DNA from: Gammaproteobacteria bacterium | Lineage (GTDB): Bacteria > Pseudomonadota > Gammaproteobacteria > Nevskiales > Nevskiaceae | Reading direction: 5' to 3' | Assembly: GCA_016182805.1 (NCBI GenBank) | Contig: JACPFV010000011.1 | Span: 30,704-94,703 of the forward strand | DNA: 64,000 bases | Shown: positions 8,014 to 19,836 of the stretch, piece after piece | How the letters are laid out: every line of letters starts with the position of its first letter | Numbering within the stretch: position 1 is the stretch's first letter | Notes under the pieces: model-generated | Told to the model about the DNA's origin: nothing | Seen by the model: only the letters and a program-made list of their open reading frames with translations | Database searches by the model: none | Program-made: the position numbers and the translations under genes

Positions 8014-9090
8014 ATGAAGGACGGCCAAACGCTTGGGGAATCCGGCCAGGGCCGCTCGGCGCTGGGCTCGGTCTCGGCCGCCTATGCGCGCGCCCTGGTG
8101 GATACCGCCGTCGCCCAGGGCGCCGATCGCGGCGCGGTCCTCGCGCGGGCCACGATCGGTCCCGTGCAACTGGCGGACCCCGCGTGGCGGCTGGACGTGT
8201 CCGGCCTGCTGCGCCTGTTCGACGCCGCGCGCGAACTCTCCGGCGACGACCTGATCGGTCTGCACATGGGCATGCAGGCGCGGCCGCGGACCTTCAGCGC
8301 CCTGGGCTATGCCGCGATGAGCTGCGGCACTCTCGGCGAGGCGGTGATGTTGATTCCGCGCTACGAGGCCGTGGTCTACGACGGCGGCACCACTACGGTC
8401 CGGAGTCGGGCGGGAGAGGTCTGCGTGACCTGGCGCTCGGGTCTTTCCGACCGCAGCCGCATGCGGCCGGTCAACGAGGCCATCGTCGCCGGCTGGCTCA
8501 GCTTCGGACGCTGGATCGCCGGAGTGCGCGGCGAACTGCGCGAGGCCCGCTTCCAGCACGCGCCGCCGGCGAAGCGGGCCGAGTACGAAGGCTTCTTCGG
8601 CTGCCCGCTGCGCTTCGAGGCCGCCGACAACGCCCTGACTTTCGACGTTCGCCTGATGGCCCAGCCGCTGGTGCAGCACGATGAGCAGTTGCGCGGCCTG
8701 ATGGAGCGCCAGGCCGAGACGCAGTTGCGCGACCTGCGCGGCGCCGGCCTCGCGGCGCGCGTCGTGAGCGCGATACGCCAGCGTCTGCCTCGTCAGGCGC
8801 CGACCGCGGCCGAAATCGCCCGCGCCCTGGGCCTGAGCGAACGCACGCTGAGGCGCCGATTGCAGGCGGAGGGCGCGTCGCTCGGCGAGCTGCTTACCCA
8901 GCTGCGGCGCGAATTGGCGCTGCACTATCTCGCCGACCCCAGCCTAAGCTTGATGGACGTCGCGCTGCTGCTGGGCTACGCCGAACAGACCTCCTTCACG
9001 GCGGCGTTCAAGGCCTGGACCGGCTTGCCGCCTGGCGAATACCGCCAGGGTCGGGCGAGCGGTGCTCGCGAAGCGCGGGCTCTTGAATGA
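8014..9090 (+). CDS. AraC-family regulator with arabinose-binding-like N-domain
   Basis: A 358-residue protein of the OruR/ArgR-like AraC subgroup. Residues of about 20-200 form the conserved N-terminal 'arabinose-binding' type domain (GLHMGMQARPRTFSALGYAAMSC). The C-terminal 100 residues carry the DNA-binding double helix-turn-helix (EIARALGLSERTLRRRLQAEG, then LMDVALLLGYAEQTSFTAAF). Proteins of this type often control lipid, amino-acid or virulence genes; the ligand here is unknown. It faces the membrane protein/lipoprotein pair across a 62-base spacer and converges on the crotonase gene with a 33-base gap. No terminator was seen between the convergent genes. Confidence 0.88.
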   Translation: MKDGQTLGESGQGRSALGSVSAAYARALVDTAVAQGADRGAVLARATIGPVQLADPAWRLDVSGLLRLFDAARELSGDDLIGLHMGMQARPRTFSALGYAAMSCGTLGEAVMLIPRYEAVVYDGGTTTVRSRAGEVCVTWRSGLSDRSRMRPVNEAIVAGWLSFGRWIAGVRGELREARFQHAPPAKRAEYEGFFGCPLRFEAADNALTFDVRLMAQPLVQHDEQLRGLMERQAETQLRDLRGAGLAARVVSAIRQRLPRQAPTAAEIARALGLSERTLRRRLQAEGASLGELLTQLRRELALHYLADPSLSLMDVALLLGYAEQTSFTAAFKAWTGLPPGEYRQGRASGAREARALE

Positions 9091-9123
9091 AGCGGTTCTG
9101 CCGTCCATGGCGAGGCCGATCGG

Positions 9124-9912
<789 letters not shown>

Positions 9913-9973
9913 GCGTGCTCTCCTTTCGGTGCGAAGCGCGGCGGCGGGACGGCCAGTGTACGGCCGGCGCCGG

Positions 9974-10774
9974 TCATTGCGCCGCGGGCTGCGCCAGCAG
10001 GCGCCACAGCGTCTGGTCGCGGGCGGCGCGGAACTGCGGCAGGCCGATGGCCATGCCGCCGTGGCCGTCCCGCGGCTGGGCGCGGTAGGTGCGGAACGCG
10101 CGGTCCCACCAGGGGAAGTTGAAGCCGAAATTGCTGTCGGTCTCGTGCCGGTGGACCGAGTGATGCACGCGGTGCATGTCCGGCGTCACCACGAGCAGGC
10201 GCAGCCAGCGGTCGGCGGAGGGCGGGATGCGCAGGTTGCCGTGGTTGAACAGCGAGGTGGCGTTGAGCAGCAGCTCGAACGCGACGACGGCGGGGGCGGA
10301 GGCGCCCAGAGCGGTCACCACCGCGATCTTGTAGGCCATCGAAACGACGATCTCCAGCGGGTGGAAGCGCACGCCGGTGCTGGTGTCGAAGTCGAGGTCC
10401 GAGTGGTGCATGCGGTGCAGGCGCCAGAACAGCGGGCTGGCGTGCATGTAGCGGTGCTGGCCGTAGATCGCCAGGTCCAGCAGCAGCACGGCCGCGGCCA
10501 GTTCGACGCCGGCGGGCAGGGGCAGGCGGTTGAACAGTCCCCAGCCGGCCTCGCGCGCGGCCAGGGCGGCGCCGACGGCGAGCACGGGTACCGCAAGGCG
10601 CAGCAGCGCGGTGCCAAGCGCCATGATCGTGAGATTGATGAGCCACCGCCGCAGGCGCGGGTCCCCGGCCGGCCGCCGCGGCCATAGCCGTTCGGCCAGC
10701 CCCACGGTCAGCAGCACCGCCGCGAAGGCGGTCAGGCGAATCGCCGGCTCGTGCTGAAGGATCCAGGCTTCCAT
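9974..10774 (-). CDS. Fatty acid hydroxylase/sterol desaturase family membrane protein
   Basis: A 266-residue di-iron membrane oxygenase. The histidine clusters of the family are all present: HRYMH (HxxxH), HRMHH (HxxHH) shortly after, and HRVHH with a further H-x-H nearby in the C-terminal part (DMHRVHHSVHRHETDSNFGFNFPWWDR has the family layout). Hydrophobic segments near residues 10-25, 45-75 and 85-105 would hold it in the inner membrane. Members hydroxylate or desaturate acyl chains, sterols or carotenoids; the substrate here is unknown. I chose the ATG at 10774 because it begins just before the first membrane segment. The gene lies 32 bases downstream of the GST gene. Confidence 0.87.
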   Translation of the reverse strand: MEAWILQHEPAIRLTAFAAVLLTVGLAERLWPRRPAGDPRLRRWLINLTIMALGTALLRLAVPVLAVGAALAAREAGWGLFNRLPLPAGVELAAAVLLLDLAIYGQHRYMHASPLFWRLHRMHHSDLDFDTSTGVRFHPLEIVVSMAYKIAVVTALGASAPAVVAFELLLNATSLFNHGNLRIPPSADRWLRLLVVTPDMHRVHHSVHRHETDSNFGFNFPWWDRAFRTYRAQPRDGHGGMAIGLPQFRAARDQTLWRLLAQPAAQ

Positions 10775-10806
10775 CGCTCGGTGGGCGGCGCGGCCACCCG
10801 CAGCGG

Positions 10807-11439
10807 CTACTGCGGGGACGGCTGCGTCCGCTGCATCGAGGGGCGCTGCTGGAACGCGCCGAGCCAATCGGCCAGCGCGTTGCGGTTCTTGCGCCACTCC
10901 AGGTACGGCAGGCGGAAATCGAGGTAGGCCAGGGCCGCGCCGCAGGTGATCTCGCAGACGCCGGGGCGCTCGGCGGCGAGGAACGAGGCCTCGGTATTGA
11001 GCGCGTCGAGCGCGCGCTGGATCGCGGCCGCCTGGCGGTCCAGCCACGGCGTGTAACGGATGCCCTCGGGCCGGCGCTTTTCCAGGACCGTGGCGACCGC
11101 GGCGTCGATCACGCCGTCGGCGAGCTGGCTGCGGCGCAGCACCTCCCAGCGCCTGAGGCCGCGCGGCAGCGGCGTCAGGCCGGGATAGCGGCTGGCGAGG
11201 TATTCCAGGATCAGCCGGCTGTCGGGCAGCGCGTCGCCGCGCTCGTTGACCAGCGTCGGGATCTTGGCCAGCGGGTTGGCGGTGAGGAATTCCTGCGTCG
11301 GGCCGAACGGGTCGACCAGCACTTCCTCGACCGCGTCGGTCAGCCCCAGCTCGTCGACGGCCATCCGTACCTTGCGCGAGTACGGCGAAGTCTTGCTGCA
11401 ATACAGCCGCATCTTCACCGCGCGTGTGCCGGTGGTCAT
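10807..11439 (-). CDS. Glutathione S-transferase family protein
   Basis: A 210-residue protein with an N-terminal thioredoxin-like GST domain and a helical C-terminal domain. RLYCSKTSPYSRKVRMAVDE carries the Ser/Cys region that binds glutathione. NPLAKIPTLVNERG contains the conserved cis-proline, and DSRLILEYLASRYPG the glutathione-binding Asp-Ser. The ATG at 11412, just before RLYCS, is a plausible alternative start. Its cellular role could be detoxification or stringent-starvation-like; nothing in the sequence decides. It follows trxB by 13 bases, so GST and thioredoxin reductase are probably co-transcribed. Confidence 0.87.
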   Translation of the reverse strand: MTTGTRAVKMRLYCSKTSPYSRKVRMAVDELGLTDAVEEVLVDPFGPTQEFLTANPLAKIPTLVNERGDALPDSRLILEYLASRYPGLTPLPRGLRRWEVLRRSQLADGVIDAAVATVLEKRRPEGIRYTPWLDRQAAAIQRALDALNTEASFLAAERPGVCEITCGAALAYLDFRLPYLEWRKNRNALADWLGAFQQRPSMQRTQPSPQ

Positions 11440-11452
11440 CGTTCGAATCCGT

Positions 11453-13103
<1,651 letters not shown>

Positions 13104-13176
13104 GACTCGTCTCCTTGTGCGATCCGTGGGGGGGAAGAAGTGCCGGAATTCTAGGAAGCGCGAATCGATAGATCAA

Positions 13177-13213
13177 AGCAAATATTTCTATCGTTACAAT
13201 AGGCGATGCATAT
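13177..13213. promoter_or_regulatory. OxyR-like operator between ahpC and sppA
   Basis: The sequence reads AGCA-N7-CTAT-N7-ATAG-N7-ATAT. The spacing is exactly that of the OxyR consensus ATAG-N7-CTAT-N7-ATAG-N7-CTAT: the two inner quarter sites are perfect and the right outer one is 3 of 4. The left outer site is poor. It is the most AT-rich stretch of the divergent ahpC/sppA spacer and is placed to regulate ahpC. Confidence 0.5.
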
Positions 13214-13292
13214 AGGCCCTGCGCGCGCGGAGCACGCGGCGCGCTACCATACCGGCAACTGAATCGCCGCCCATCGCGGCTCCTTCCTTTTT

Positions 13293-15155
13293 ATGACCTC
13301 GACCAAGAAATCCTTCCTGGGCCGGCTGTTCGGCGGGCTCTGGTCCATTGTCGTCGGCCTCTACCGTGCGATCGTGATCCTGTCGCTGGTGCTGCTGCTG
13401 GCCGTGGCCTGGATGGCGCTGCGCGGCGGGCCGCCGATCAAGGTCGAGCGCAACGTCGCGCTGGTGATCTATCCCACCGGCGAGCTGGTCGAAACCGTGG
13501 ACCGCGACGCCGGCCAGTTGTTCCTGGAGGAATTGTCCGGCGAGCAGCCCTCGCAGACGCGCGTGCGCGACCTGGTGGAGGCGCTCGACGAGGGCGCGCG
13601 CGACCCGCGCATTGCGCTGGCCGTGGTCAAGCTGGACCAGCTGTGGGCGGCCGGCCTGCCGCAGCTCGACGAGCTGGCGGCGGCGGTGCGGCGCTTCCGC
13701 GAGTCGGGCAAGCCGGTCTACGCCCATGGGCCGTACTACGAGCAGGGGCACTACCTGGTCGCGGCGCAGGCCGACCACGTCTCGCTCGACCCGATGGGCA
13801 GCGTCGAGCTGCTCGGCTTCGGCGTCTACGACTACTACTTCAAGGACGCGCTCGACAAGCTCGGCGTCGAGATCAACGTGTTCCGCGTCGGCGAGTACAA
13901 GGCGGCGGTCGAGCCGTTCGAGCGCAACGACATGTCCGAGCAGGCGCGCCAGGCCAATGCCGAATGGCTCGGCGACCTCTGGCGCCGCTTCGGCGGCGAG
14001 ATCGCCCGGGCGCGCAAGCTGCCGGACGGCGCGGTGGACCGGTTCGTGTCCGGCATGGCCGATGGCCTGGCGCAGGCCGGCGGCCACGCCGCGGCGTACG
14101 CGCGCGACGCGCGCCTGGTCGACGCGCTGGAGACGCTGGACCAGTTCCGCACGCGCGTCGGTGCGGTGGTCGGGATGGACGAGGACCACGGCAGCTTCCG
14201 CCAGATCCACCACACCCGCTACCTGCACGCGCTCCAGCGCGAGCGGCACGAGAAGCCGGCGCCGGACCATACCGTGGCGCTGGTGGTGGTGCAGGGCGAG
14301 ATCGTCGACGGCGACAGCCAGCCGGGCCTGGCCGGCGGCGACACCATCGCCGACCTGCTGGACGAGGCGCGGCGCGACGAGGCGGTGGATGCGGTCGTGC
14401 TGCGCGTGGACTCGCCCGGCGGCAGCGTGTACGCCTCGGAACGGATCCGCCGCCAGGTGCGGGCGCTGAAGGAGGCCGGCAAGCCGGTGGTGGCCTCGAT
14501 GTCCTCGGTCGCTGCCTCCGGCGGCTACTGGGTGTCGATGGACGCCGACGAGATCTGGGCGCACGACACCACGATCACCGGCTCGATCGGCATCTTTGCC
14601 CTGTGGCCCACCTTCCACAAGCCGCTGGAGAAGCTCGGCATCCATACCGACGGCCTGGGCACCACGCCGCTGGCCGGCGCCTTCCGCGGCGACCGGCCGA
14701 TCGCGCCGGACGCCGCGCGCATCATCCAGTCGCAGATCGAGTTCGGCTACCGCAGCTTCATCGACGGCGTCGCCAGCGGTCGCGAGCTGCCGCGCGAGAC
14801 GGTCGACCGGATCGCGCGCGGCCGGGTGTGGAGCGGCGAGGACGCCAAGGTCCTGGGCCTGGTGGACGAGATCGGCGGCCTGGATGGCGCCGTGGCGGCC
14901 GCGGCGCGCCTGGCGAACCTGCAGGAGGGCGAGTACCGGCTGGAGGAGATCCAGCCGCCGCAAGAGCTGCCGATCGAGGCGCTGATCCGCTTTGCCGGCG
15001 AGGCGCGGCTGTCGCTGTTCGGCTCGCTGGGCGCCGCCGAGGCGGTGCTGCGCCCGGTCGAGCGCGTCGCGCGCCACTTTGCCTGGATCGACGATCCGCG
15101 CGGCGTGTACGCACACTGCTTCTGCCGTCCGGCCGTCAGTACGCGCTGGAACTGA
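13293..15155 (+). CDS. sppA: Signal peptide peptidase SppA, 67-kDa type
   Basis: A 620-residue membrane-anchored serine protease that degrades cleaved signal peptides from the periplasmic side. An N-terminal membrane anchor spans residues of about 18-42. Two ClpP-like halves follow, as in the long enteric-type enzyme. The catalytic Ser is S409 in [10 protein letters not shown], and the general-base Lys is K203 in [10 protein letters not shown]; this pair is characteristic of the double-domain SppA. The ATG at 13293 lacks a strong ribosome site but fits homologous lengths. The disrupted alpha/beta hydrolase begins four bases downstream, so the two are one transcription unit. Confidence 0.93.
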   Translation: MTSTKKSFLGRLFGGLWSIVVGLYRAIVILSLVLLLAVAWMALRGGPPIKVERNVALVIYPTGELVETVDRDAGQLFLEELSGEQPSQTRVRDLVEALDEGARDPRIALAVVKLDQLWAAGLPQLDELAAAVRRFRESGKPVYAHGPYYEQGHYLVAAQADHVSLDPMGSVELLGFGVYDYYFKDALDKLGVEINVFRVGEYKAAVEPFERNDMSEQARQANAEWLGDLWRRFGGEIARARKLPDGAVDRFVSGMADGLAQAGGHAAAYARDARLVDALETLDQFRTRVGAVVGMDEDHGSFRQIHHTRYLHALQRERHEKPAPDHTVALVVVQGEIVDGDSQPGLAGGDTIADLLDEARRDEAVDAVVLRVDSPGGSVYASERIRRQVRALKEAGKPVVASMSSVAASGGYWVSMDADEIWAHDTTITGSIGIFALWPTFHKPLEKLGIHTDGLGTTPLAGAFRGDRPIAPDAARIIQSQIEFGYRSFIDGVASGRELPRETVDRIARGRVWSGEDAKVLGLVDEIGGLDGAVAAAARLANLQEGEYRLEEIQPPQELPIEALIRFAGEARLSLFGSLGAAEAVLRPVERVARHFAWIDDPRGVYAHCFCRPAVSTRWN

Positions 15156-15158
15156 CGG

Positions 15159-15976
15159 ATGGGCGTCTACCGGGCGGACGGCGCGAGGCTCTACTACCAC
15201 ACCGACGGCGACGGGCCGCCGCTGGTCCTGATCCACGGGCTCGGCTCCAGCCACCAGGACTGGGAGTACCAGGTGCCGGCGTTCGGCCGGCACTTCCGCG
15301 TGATCGCGCCGGACCTGCGCGGCTTCGGCGCCAGCGACCGTGCCGGCGAGTACAGCGTGCCGCGGTTCGCGCGCGACCTGTGGGGTCTGCTCGACCACCT
15401 GCGCGTCGAGCGGCCGCTGCTGCTCGGCTCGAGCGGCCGCTGCTGCTCGGCTATTCGATGGGCGGCGCGGTGGCGATGCAGATGGCGCTGGACCGGCCCG
15501 GCCGGGTGCCGCGGCTGGTGCTGTCCAACACCTTGCCGAGCTTTCAGCCCGACACCCTGGCCAAGCGCTGGCTGATGTGGACGCGCCTGCTGCTGATGAA
15601 CGCATCCGGGCCGCGCCGGCTTTCCACCCGCGTCGCGCTCAAGCTGTTCCCCAAGCCGAGCCAGGCGGAGCTGCGCGAGCGCGTGGCGCGCCGGCGCGCG
15701 CAGAACGACAAGAGCGCCTACGTCGCCACGATCCGCGCCATCGCGCGCTGGTCGGTGCGCGAGCGCCTCGCCGAGCTGACGATGCCGGTGCTGGTCCTGG
15801 CCGCGGAGCACGACTACATGCCGGGCGACCAGATCGAGGCTTTCGCCGAGACCTTGCCCAATGCGCGCTACGTCTGCTTCCCGGACACGCGCCACGGTCT
15901 GCCGCTGGAGGCGCCGGAGGCGTACAACCGCGTCGTGCTCGACTTCCTACTCGGCGCCGCGCAGGCGGTCCAGTAG
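15159..15976 (+). pseudogene. Alpha/beta hydrolase, frameshifted by a 23-bp duplication
   Basis: The reading frame starts well: HGLGSSHQDW carries the oxyanion loop, and DLRGFGASD is a family motif. It then runs into a 23-bp tandem repeat (15407-15452) just before the nucleophile elbow and goes out of frame, stopping near 15575. If one copy is removed, the frame continues as ERPLLLGYSMGGAVAMQ, which contains the catalytic Ser in GYSMGG, then AEHDYMPGDQ with the catalytic Asp region and DTRHGLPLEAP with the catalytic His. The repaired protein would have 264 residues, normal for this family of esterases and lipases. As written the enzyme is inactive. The 3' end overlaps the glycerophosphodiesterase gene tail to tail by 30 bases. 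Confidence 0.85.
15407..15452. repeat. Perfect 23-bp tandem duplication
   Basis: Bases 15407-15429 and 15430-15452 are identical (unit begins CGAGCGGCCGCTGCTGCTCG). Because 23 is not a multiple of three, the second copy shifts the reading frame of the hydrolase exactly at its nucleophile elbow. Deleting either copy restores a full-length protein. Confidence 0.9.
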
Positions 15977-16747
15977 GCACTGCATCGCGCGCGCCCGGTT
16001 GGTGAAGATCCAGTCGACGCCGCGGTTCAGCTCGCGGAACAGCACCGAGCGCGAATGCACGAAGCCGCTGCCGACGCGCTGACCGGCCTGATGGTGGTGG
16101 CGGACGTGGCGCTCGCGCAGGAACATGTACTGTGTCGTCAGCCCGCCGCGCCCGCTTTGCAGCGCCTCCGCGCTGATCTCGTCGACGTTGGTGCGCGCCA
16201 CGCCCAGCGTGCGCGCGGGCGGCAGGCGCGGAAAGAACCGGAACATCGGCGGCCATAGCGAGATCACGTGGCAGCGCCCGGCTTCGAGCGCCGGCGCCAG
16301 CGCCTCCAGCAGGCGCCGCTGCTGCCGCTCCGGGTCCGGCAGCGGCTCGCGCTTCAGCTCGACCATCAGGTGGAACTCGCCGCAGTAGCGCCGCACCAGG
16401 CCGTGCAGGTCCGGGACCTGCGGATGGCGCCGGCGCAGCTCGTCCCAGGTGAGGTCGCGCACGCGCGCCGGGTCCAGGTGCATCCGCTCCAGCGTCGCGT
16501 CGTGGATCACCACCGGCACCTGGTCGGCGGTCCAGCGCACGTCGAACTCGATGCCGAACACGCCGCTGCCGCGCAGTGGGTCGAAGGCGGCGTAGGTGTT
16601 CTCGAACACGGTGCGGTCGTCGCGCTCGCCGCGGTGCGAGATCAACTTGCAGGCCGCCAGGCGCTCGGCCGGCGGACGCCGCCGCGGCAGCAGCGAGTAC
16701 AGGCGGTCGGCGCCGTCGAGAAGCAGCGAGTCGAGCCACAGGGACAT
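15947..16747 (-). CDS. Glycerophosphodiester phosphodiesterase family protein
   Basis: A 266-residue TIM-barrel phosphodiesterase that would hydrolyse glycerophosphodiesters to an alcohol and glycerol-3-phosphate. The metal and catalytic motifs are in order: ISHRGERDD with the first His-Arg, FENTYAAF, the Glu-x-Asp pair in FGIEFDVRW, and VVIHDATLERM with the second His. Downstream VELKRE supplies a further Glu. No signal peptide is evident, so it is probably cytoplasmic. I chose the ATG at 16747, 43 bases from the divergent transsulfuration gene. Its end overlaps the hydrolase by 30 bases. Confidence 0.87.
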   Translation of the reverse strand: MSLWLDSLLLDGADRLYSLLPRRRPPAERLAACKLISHRGERDDRTVFENTYAAFDPLRGSGVFGIEFDVRWTADQVPVVIHDATLERMHLDPARVRDLTWDELRRRHPQVPDLHGLVRRYCGEFHLMVELKREPLPDPERQQRRLLEALAPALEAGRCHVISLWPPMFRFFPRLPPARTLGVARTNVDEISAEALQSGRGGLTTQYMFLRERHVRHHHQAGQRVGSGFVHSRSVLFRELNRGVDWIFTNRARAMQCLLDRLRGAE

Positions 16748-16790
16748 GACGGCGATAATGAGTGCCGAACTCGAACGAAGGCAAGCACCC

Positions 16791-17975
16791 ATGAGCAAGG
16801 CCACCGATGTCGTCCACCACGGCCGCGACCCGCGGCGCCAGGAAGGGCTGGTCAACACGCCGGTTTACCGCGGGTCCACCGTGCTGTTCCCGACGGTGGC
16901 GGCGCTGGAGCAGGCGACGCGCAACCCCAACGACGGCGTGTTCTACGGCCGCTTCGGCACGCCCACCCACTTCGCGCTGCAGGACGCGATCAGCCGCCTG
17001 GAAGGGGCGGCCGGCACGGTCGTCGCCGCGTCCGGGCTGCAGGCCATCACCGTGGCCGCGCTGGCGCTGCTGCGGGCCGGCGACCACGTGCTGGCCGCGG
17101 ACTGCGTCTACGACCCCACGCGCCGCTTCTGCGAAGGCGTGCTCAAGCGCTTCGGCGTCGAGACGAGCTACGTGCGCCCGGACGCCGGCGGCGACATCGC
17201 CGCCGAGTTCCGGCCCAACACGCGCCTGGTGATCCTGGAGTCGCCCGGCTCGCTGACCTTCGAGTTCCAGGACATCCCCGCCGTCGCGCAGGCCGCGCGC
17301 GAGCGCGGCGCCTGGGTCATGGTCGACAACACCTGGGCCACGCCGCTGCTGTGCAACCCGCTGGCCCTGGGCGCCGACGTGGTGGTGCATGCCGCGACCA
17401 AGTACATCGCCGGCCACGCCGACGCCATGCTCGGCACCATCTCCTGCAATGCCCGCAGCTTCGAGCCGGTGCGCGGCATGGCGCAGGCGCTGGGCGTCTA
17501 CGCCAGCCCGGACGACTGCTTCCTGGCGCTGCGCGGCCTGCGCACCCTGGACGTGCGCCTGAAGCGGCACGAGGCGACCGGCCTGGCGCTGGCGCGCTGG
17601 CTGGCGCGGCAGCCGGAGGTGGAGTGCGTGCTGCACCCGGCGTTCGCGGAGTTCCCCGGCCACGCGCTGTGGCGGCGCGACTTCCGCGGCGCCTGCGGCC
17701 TGTTCGCGGCGGTGCTGAAGCCGGTGCCGAAGGCGGCGCTGGAGGCGATGCTGGACGGCCTGCGCCTGTTCGGCATGGGCTACAGCTGGGGCGGCTTCGA
17801 AAGCCTGGCGATCCCGGTGCCGGCCGCGCACCTGAAGTCGGCGCGGCGGCAGTGGCCGCACGAGGGGCCGCTGCTGCGCTTCCACGCCGGGCTGGAGGAC
17901 CCGGACGAGCTTATCGCTGAGCTAGACGCGGGTTTCGCTCGGCTGCGGACGGCTTCTCGCTCGCTTCCGGCGTGA
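16791..17975 (+). CDS. metC: Cystathionine beta-lyase-like PLP enzyme
   Basis: A 394-residue Cys/Met-metabolism PLP enzyme. The sequence GRFGTPTHFALQDAISRLEG, the PLP-stacking region (VVAASGLQAI), DNTWATPL with the Asp that binds the pyridine nitrogen, and the Schiff-base lysine K204 in HAATKYIAGHAD are all present. The phenotype of these motifs (NTWATPLL, then a MGYSWGGFESL C-terminal segment) fits cystathionine beta-lyase better than gamma-synthase. The product would be homocysteine, pyruvate and ammonia from cystathionine. The ATG at 16791 is preferred because it begins just before the conserved core. It overlaps nadC tail to tail by 65 bases, a sizeable antisense overlap. A second enzyme of this superfamily is at 58357. 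Confidence 0.85.
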   Translation: MSKATDVVHHGRDPRRQEGLVNTPVYRGSTVLFPTVAALEQATRNPNDGVFYGRFGTPTHFALQDAISRLEGAAGTVVAASGLQAITVAALALLRAGDHVLAADCVYDPTRRFCEGVLKRFGVETSYVRPDAGGDIAAEFRPNTRLVILESPGSLTFEFQDIPAVAQAARERGAWVMVDNTWATPLLCNPLALGADVVVHAATKYIAGHADAMLGTISCNARSFEPVRGMAQALGVYASPDDCFLALRGLRTLDVRLKRHEATGLALARWLARQPEVECVLHPAFAEFPGHALWRRDFRGACGLFAAVLKPVPKAALEAMLDGLRLFGMGYSWGGFESLAIPVPAAHLKSARRQWPHEGPLLRFHAGLEDPDELIAELDAGFARLRTASRSLPA

Positions 17976-18870
17976 AGCGCAGCGACAGGTCCACCGCCTG
18001 CACGTTCTTGGTCAGCGCGCCGATGGAGATGCGGTCCACGCCCGTGTCGGCGATGTCGCGCACGTTGTACAGGTTGATGCCGCCGGAGGCCTCGATCAGC
18101 GTGAACGCCTTGTTGTAGCGGCGGTACTCGCGCGCCATCGCCACCGCCTTGGACAGCAGGTGGGTGGGGAAGTCGTCCAGCAGCAGGATGTCGACCTTGC
18201 CGTCCAGCGCCTCCTTGACCTCGTCCAGGGTCTCGGCCTCGGCCATCAGCGGCAGCGTCGTATCGAGCTTGCGCGCCTGCTCGATGGCCTTGGTCAGCGA
18301 GCCGGCGGCGTGGATGTGATTCTCCTTGATGAGGATGCCGTCGTAGAGGCCGATGCGATGATTGACGCCGCCGCCGCAGGTCACGGCGTATTTCTGCGCC
18401 AGCCGCAGGCCGGGCAGGGTCTTGCGCGTGTCCACGATCTTGACCTGGGTGCCGCGCACGCGCTCGACGAACTTGCGCACCAGCGTCGCGGTGCCGGACA
18501 GGGTTTGCAGGAAGTTCAGCGCGGTGCGCTCGCCGGTCAGGATGGCGCGCGCGCGTCCCTTGAGCGCCACCAGGCGCTGGTCGGCCTTGATCGGCGCCCC
18601 TTCCTCGACCTCCCAGCGGATCTCGATCGCCGGGTCCAGCGCCTGGAACACGCGGTCGAACCAGGGGCGGCCGCAGATCACCGCCGCCTCGCGCGCGAAC
18701 ACGAAGGCGTCGACCGCGACGTCTTCGGGGACCAGCTGCGCGGTGACGTCGCCGCTGCCGATGTCCTCTTCCAGGGCGTGCGCGACGACCGCGTCCACGT
18801 CCCGGGGAATCCTGGTTTTTTCCGCTTCCATCGGGACGTTGCGCCGCGCAGTTGTCGGTGGGGCGGACAT
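17911..18870 (-). CDS. nadC: Nicotinate-nucleotide diphosphorylase (carboxylating)
   Basis: A quinolinate phosphoribosyltransferase of 319 residues (306 if the ATG at 18831 is used) that makes nicotinate mononucleotide for NAD synthesis. Recognisable segments are EEDIGSGDVTA near the N-terminus, GERTALNFLQTLSGTAT, DTRKTLPGLR with substrate-binding Arg and Lys, GGGVNHRIGLYDGILIKENH, EASGGI and the C-terminal DRISIGALTKNV. The upstream ATG directly follows the argF stop (TAG-A-ATG), so argF and nadC are translationally linked. The C-terminal 20 residues beyond SLRF are an unconserved tail that runs into the convergent gene's 3' end. Confidence 0.93.
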   Translation of the reverse strand: MSAPPTTARRNVPMEAEKTRIPRDVDAVVAHALEEDIGSGDVTAQLVPEDVAVDAFVFAREAAVICGRPWFDRVFQALDPAIEIRWEVEEGAPIKADQRLVALKGRARAILTGERTALNFLQTLSGTATLVRKFVERVRGTQVKIVDTRKTLPGLRLAQKYAVTCGGGVNHRIGLYDGILIKENHIHAAGSLTKAIEQARKLDTTLPLMAEAETLDEVKEALDGKVDILLLDDFPTHLLSKAVAMAREYRRYNKAFTLIEASGGINLYNVRDIADTGVDRISIGALTKNVQAVDLSLRFTPEASEKPSAAERNPRLAQR

Positions 18871-18871
18871 T

Positions 18872-19768
18872 CTACGCCTTGAGCAGAAACTCCAGCAGCG
18901 CCTTCTGCGCGTGCAGGCGGTTCTCGGCCTCGTCCCAGACCACGCTGTGGACGCCTTCCATGACCTCTTCGCTCACTTCCTCGCCGCGGTGCGCCGGCAG
19001 GCAGTGCATGAACAGGGCGTCGGGCTTGGCACGCGCCATCAGCTCGGCGTCGACCTGGTAGGAGGAGAACGCCGCCAGGCGCTTCTGCTCCTCCTTCTCC
19101 TGGCCCATGCTGGTCCAGGTGTCGGTGACGATGAGGTCGGCGCCGTTGGCGGCAAAGGTCGGCCCGCGCATCACCTCGACCGCGGCGGCGTTGCGCGCCA
19201 GCAGGGTCGCGTCCGGCTCGTAGCCCTTGGGCGTGGCGATGCGCAGCTTGAAGCCGAACGGCGCGGCGGCCTCGATCCACGACTGGCACACGTTGTTGCC
19301 GTCGCCGATCCAGGCGGCGGTCTTGCCGCGGATGTCGCCGCGGTGCTCGACCCAGGTCTGGATGTCGGCGAGCAGCTGGCAGGGGTGGTGCCGGTCGGAC
19401 AGGCCGTTGATCACCGGCACCCGCGAGTGGCGGGCGATCTCCTCCTGGTCCGCCTGCGAGTCGTTGCGCACCATGATGGCGTCGCACATGCGCGCCAGCA
19501 CGCGCGCCGTGTCGGCCAGCGGCTCGTTGCGGCCGAGCTGGGTGTCGCGCGGCGACAGGAAGATGGCGTGACCGCCGAGCTGCGCCATGCCGGCCTCGAA
19601 CGACACGCGCGTGCGCGTGGAATTCTTGGTGAAGATCATCGCCAGCGTCTTGCCGACGAACGGGCGATACGCCGGGTCGCGCCGCCGTTTCAGCTCGATC
19701 GCGCGGGCGACGAGCGCCTTGAGTTCGTCGGCGGTGAAATCGCTGAGCTTGAGAAAGTGGCGGACCAT
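18872..19768 (-). CDS. argF: Ornithine carbamoyltransferase
   Basis: A 298-residue enzyme that makes citrulline from ornithine and carbamoyl phosphate in arginine synthesis. The carbamoyl-phosphate motif STRTR is at residues 50-54, HPCQ at 128-131, and the ornithine-binding HCLP at 255-258 followed by AHRGEEV. The length fits biosynthetic OTCs of Proteobacteria. The start has GAGGAG six to eight bases upstream. It heads an argF-nadC transcription unit. The region upstream of the gene holds the terminator of the neighbouring membrane-protein gene, so argF must have its own promoter within about 70 bases; none is obvious. Confidence 0.94.
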   Translation of the reverse strand: MVRHFLKLSDFTADELKALVARAIELKRRRDPAYRPFVGKTLAMIFTKNSTRTRVSFEAGMAQLGGHAIFLSPRDTQLGRNEPLADTARVLARMCDAIMVRNDSQADQEEIARHSRVPVINGLSDRHHPCQLLADIQTWVEHRGDIRGKTAAWIGDGNNVCQSWIEAAAPFGFKLRIATPKGYEPDATLLARNAAAVEVMRGPTFAANGADLIVTDTWTSMGQEKEEQKRLAAFSSYQVDAELMARAKPDALFMHCLPAHRGEEVSEEVMEGVHSVVWDEAENRLHAQKALLEFLLKA

Positions 19769-19783
19769 CGTGATCTCCTCGAG

Positions 19784-19818
19784 TCAAAAAACAAGAAGCC
19801 CGGCGGAGCCGGGCTTCT
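19784..19818 (-). terminator. Intrinsic terminator between the PuuD-like gene and argF
   Basis: On the minus strand an 11-bp perfect stem, AGAAGCCCGGC with GCCGGGCTTCT, around a 3-base loop is followed by TTGTTTTTTG. It lies 19 bases after the stop of the PuuD-like gene and 16 bases before the argF start, so it should insulate the two. Confidence 0.88.
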
Positions 19819-19836
19819 GCACGGCGTGGACCGTGG

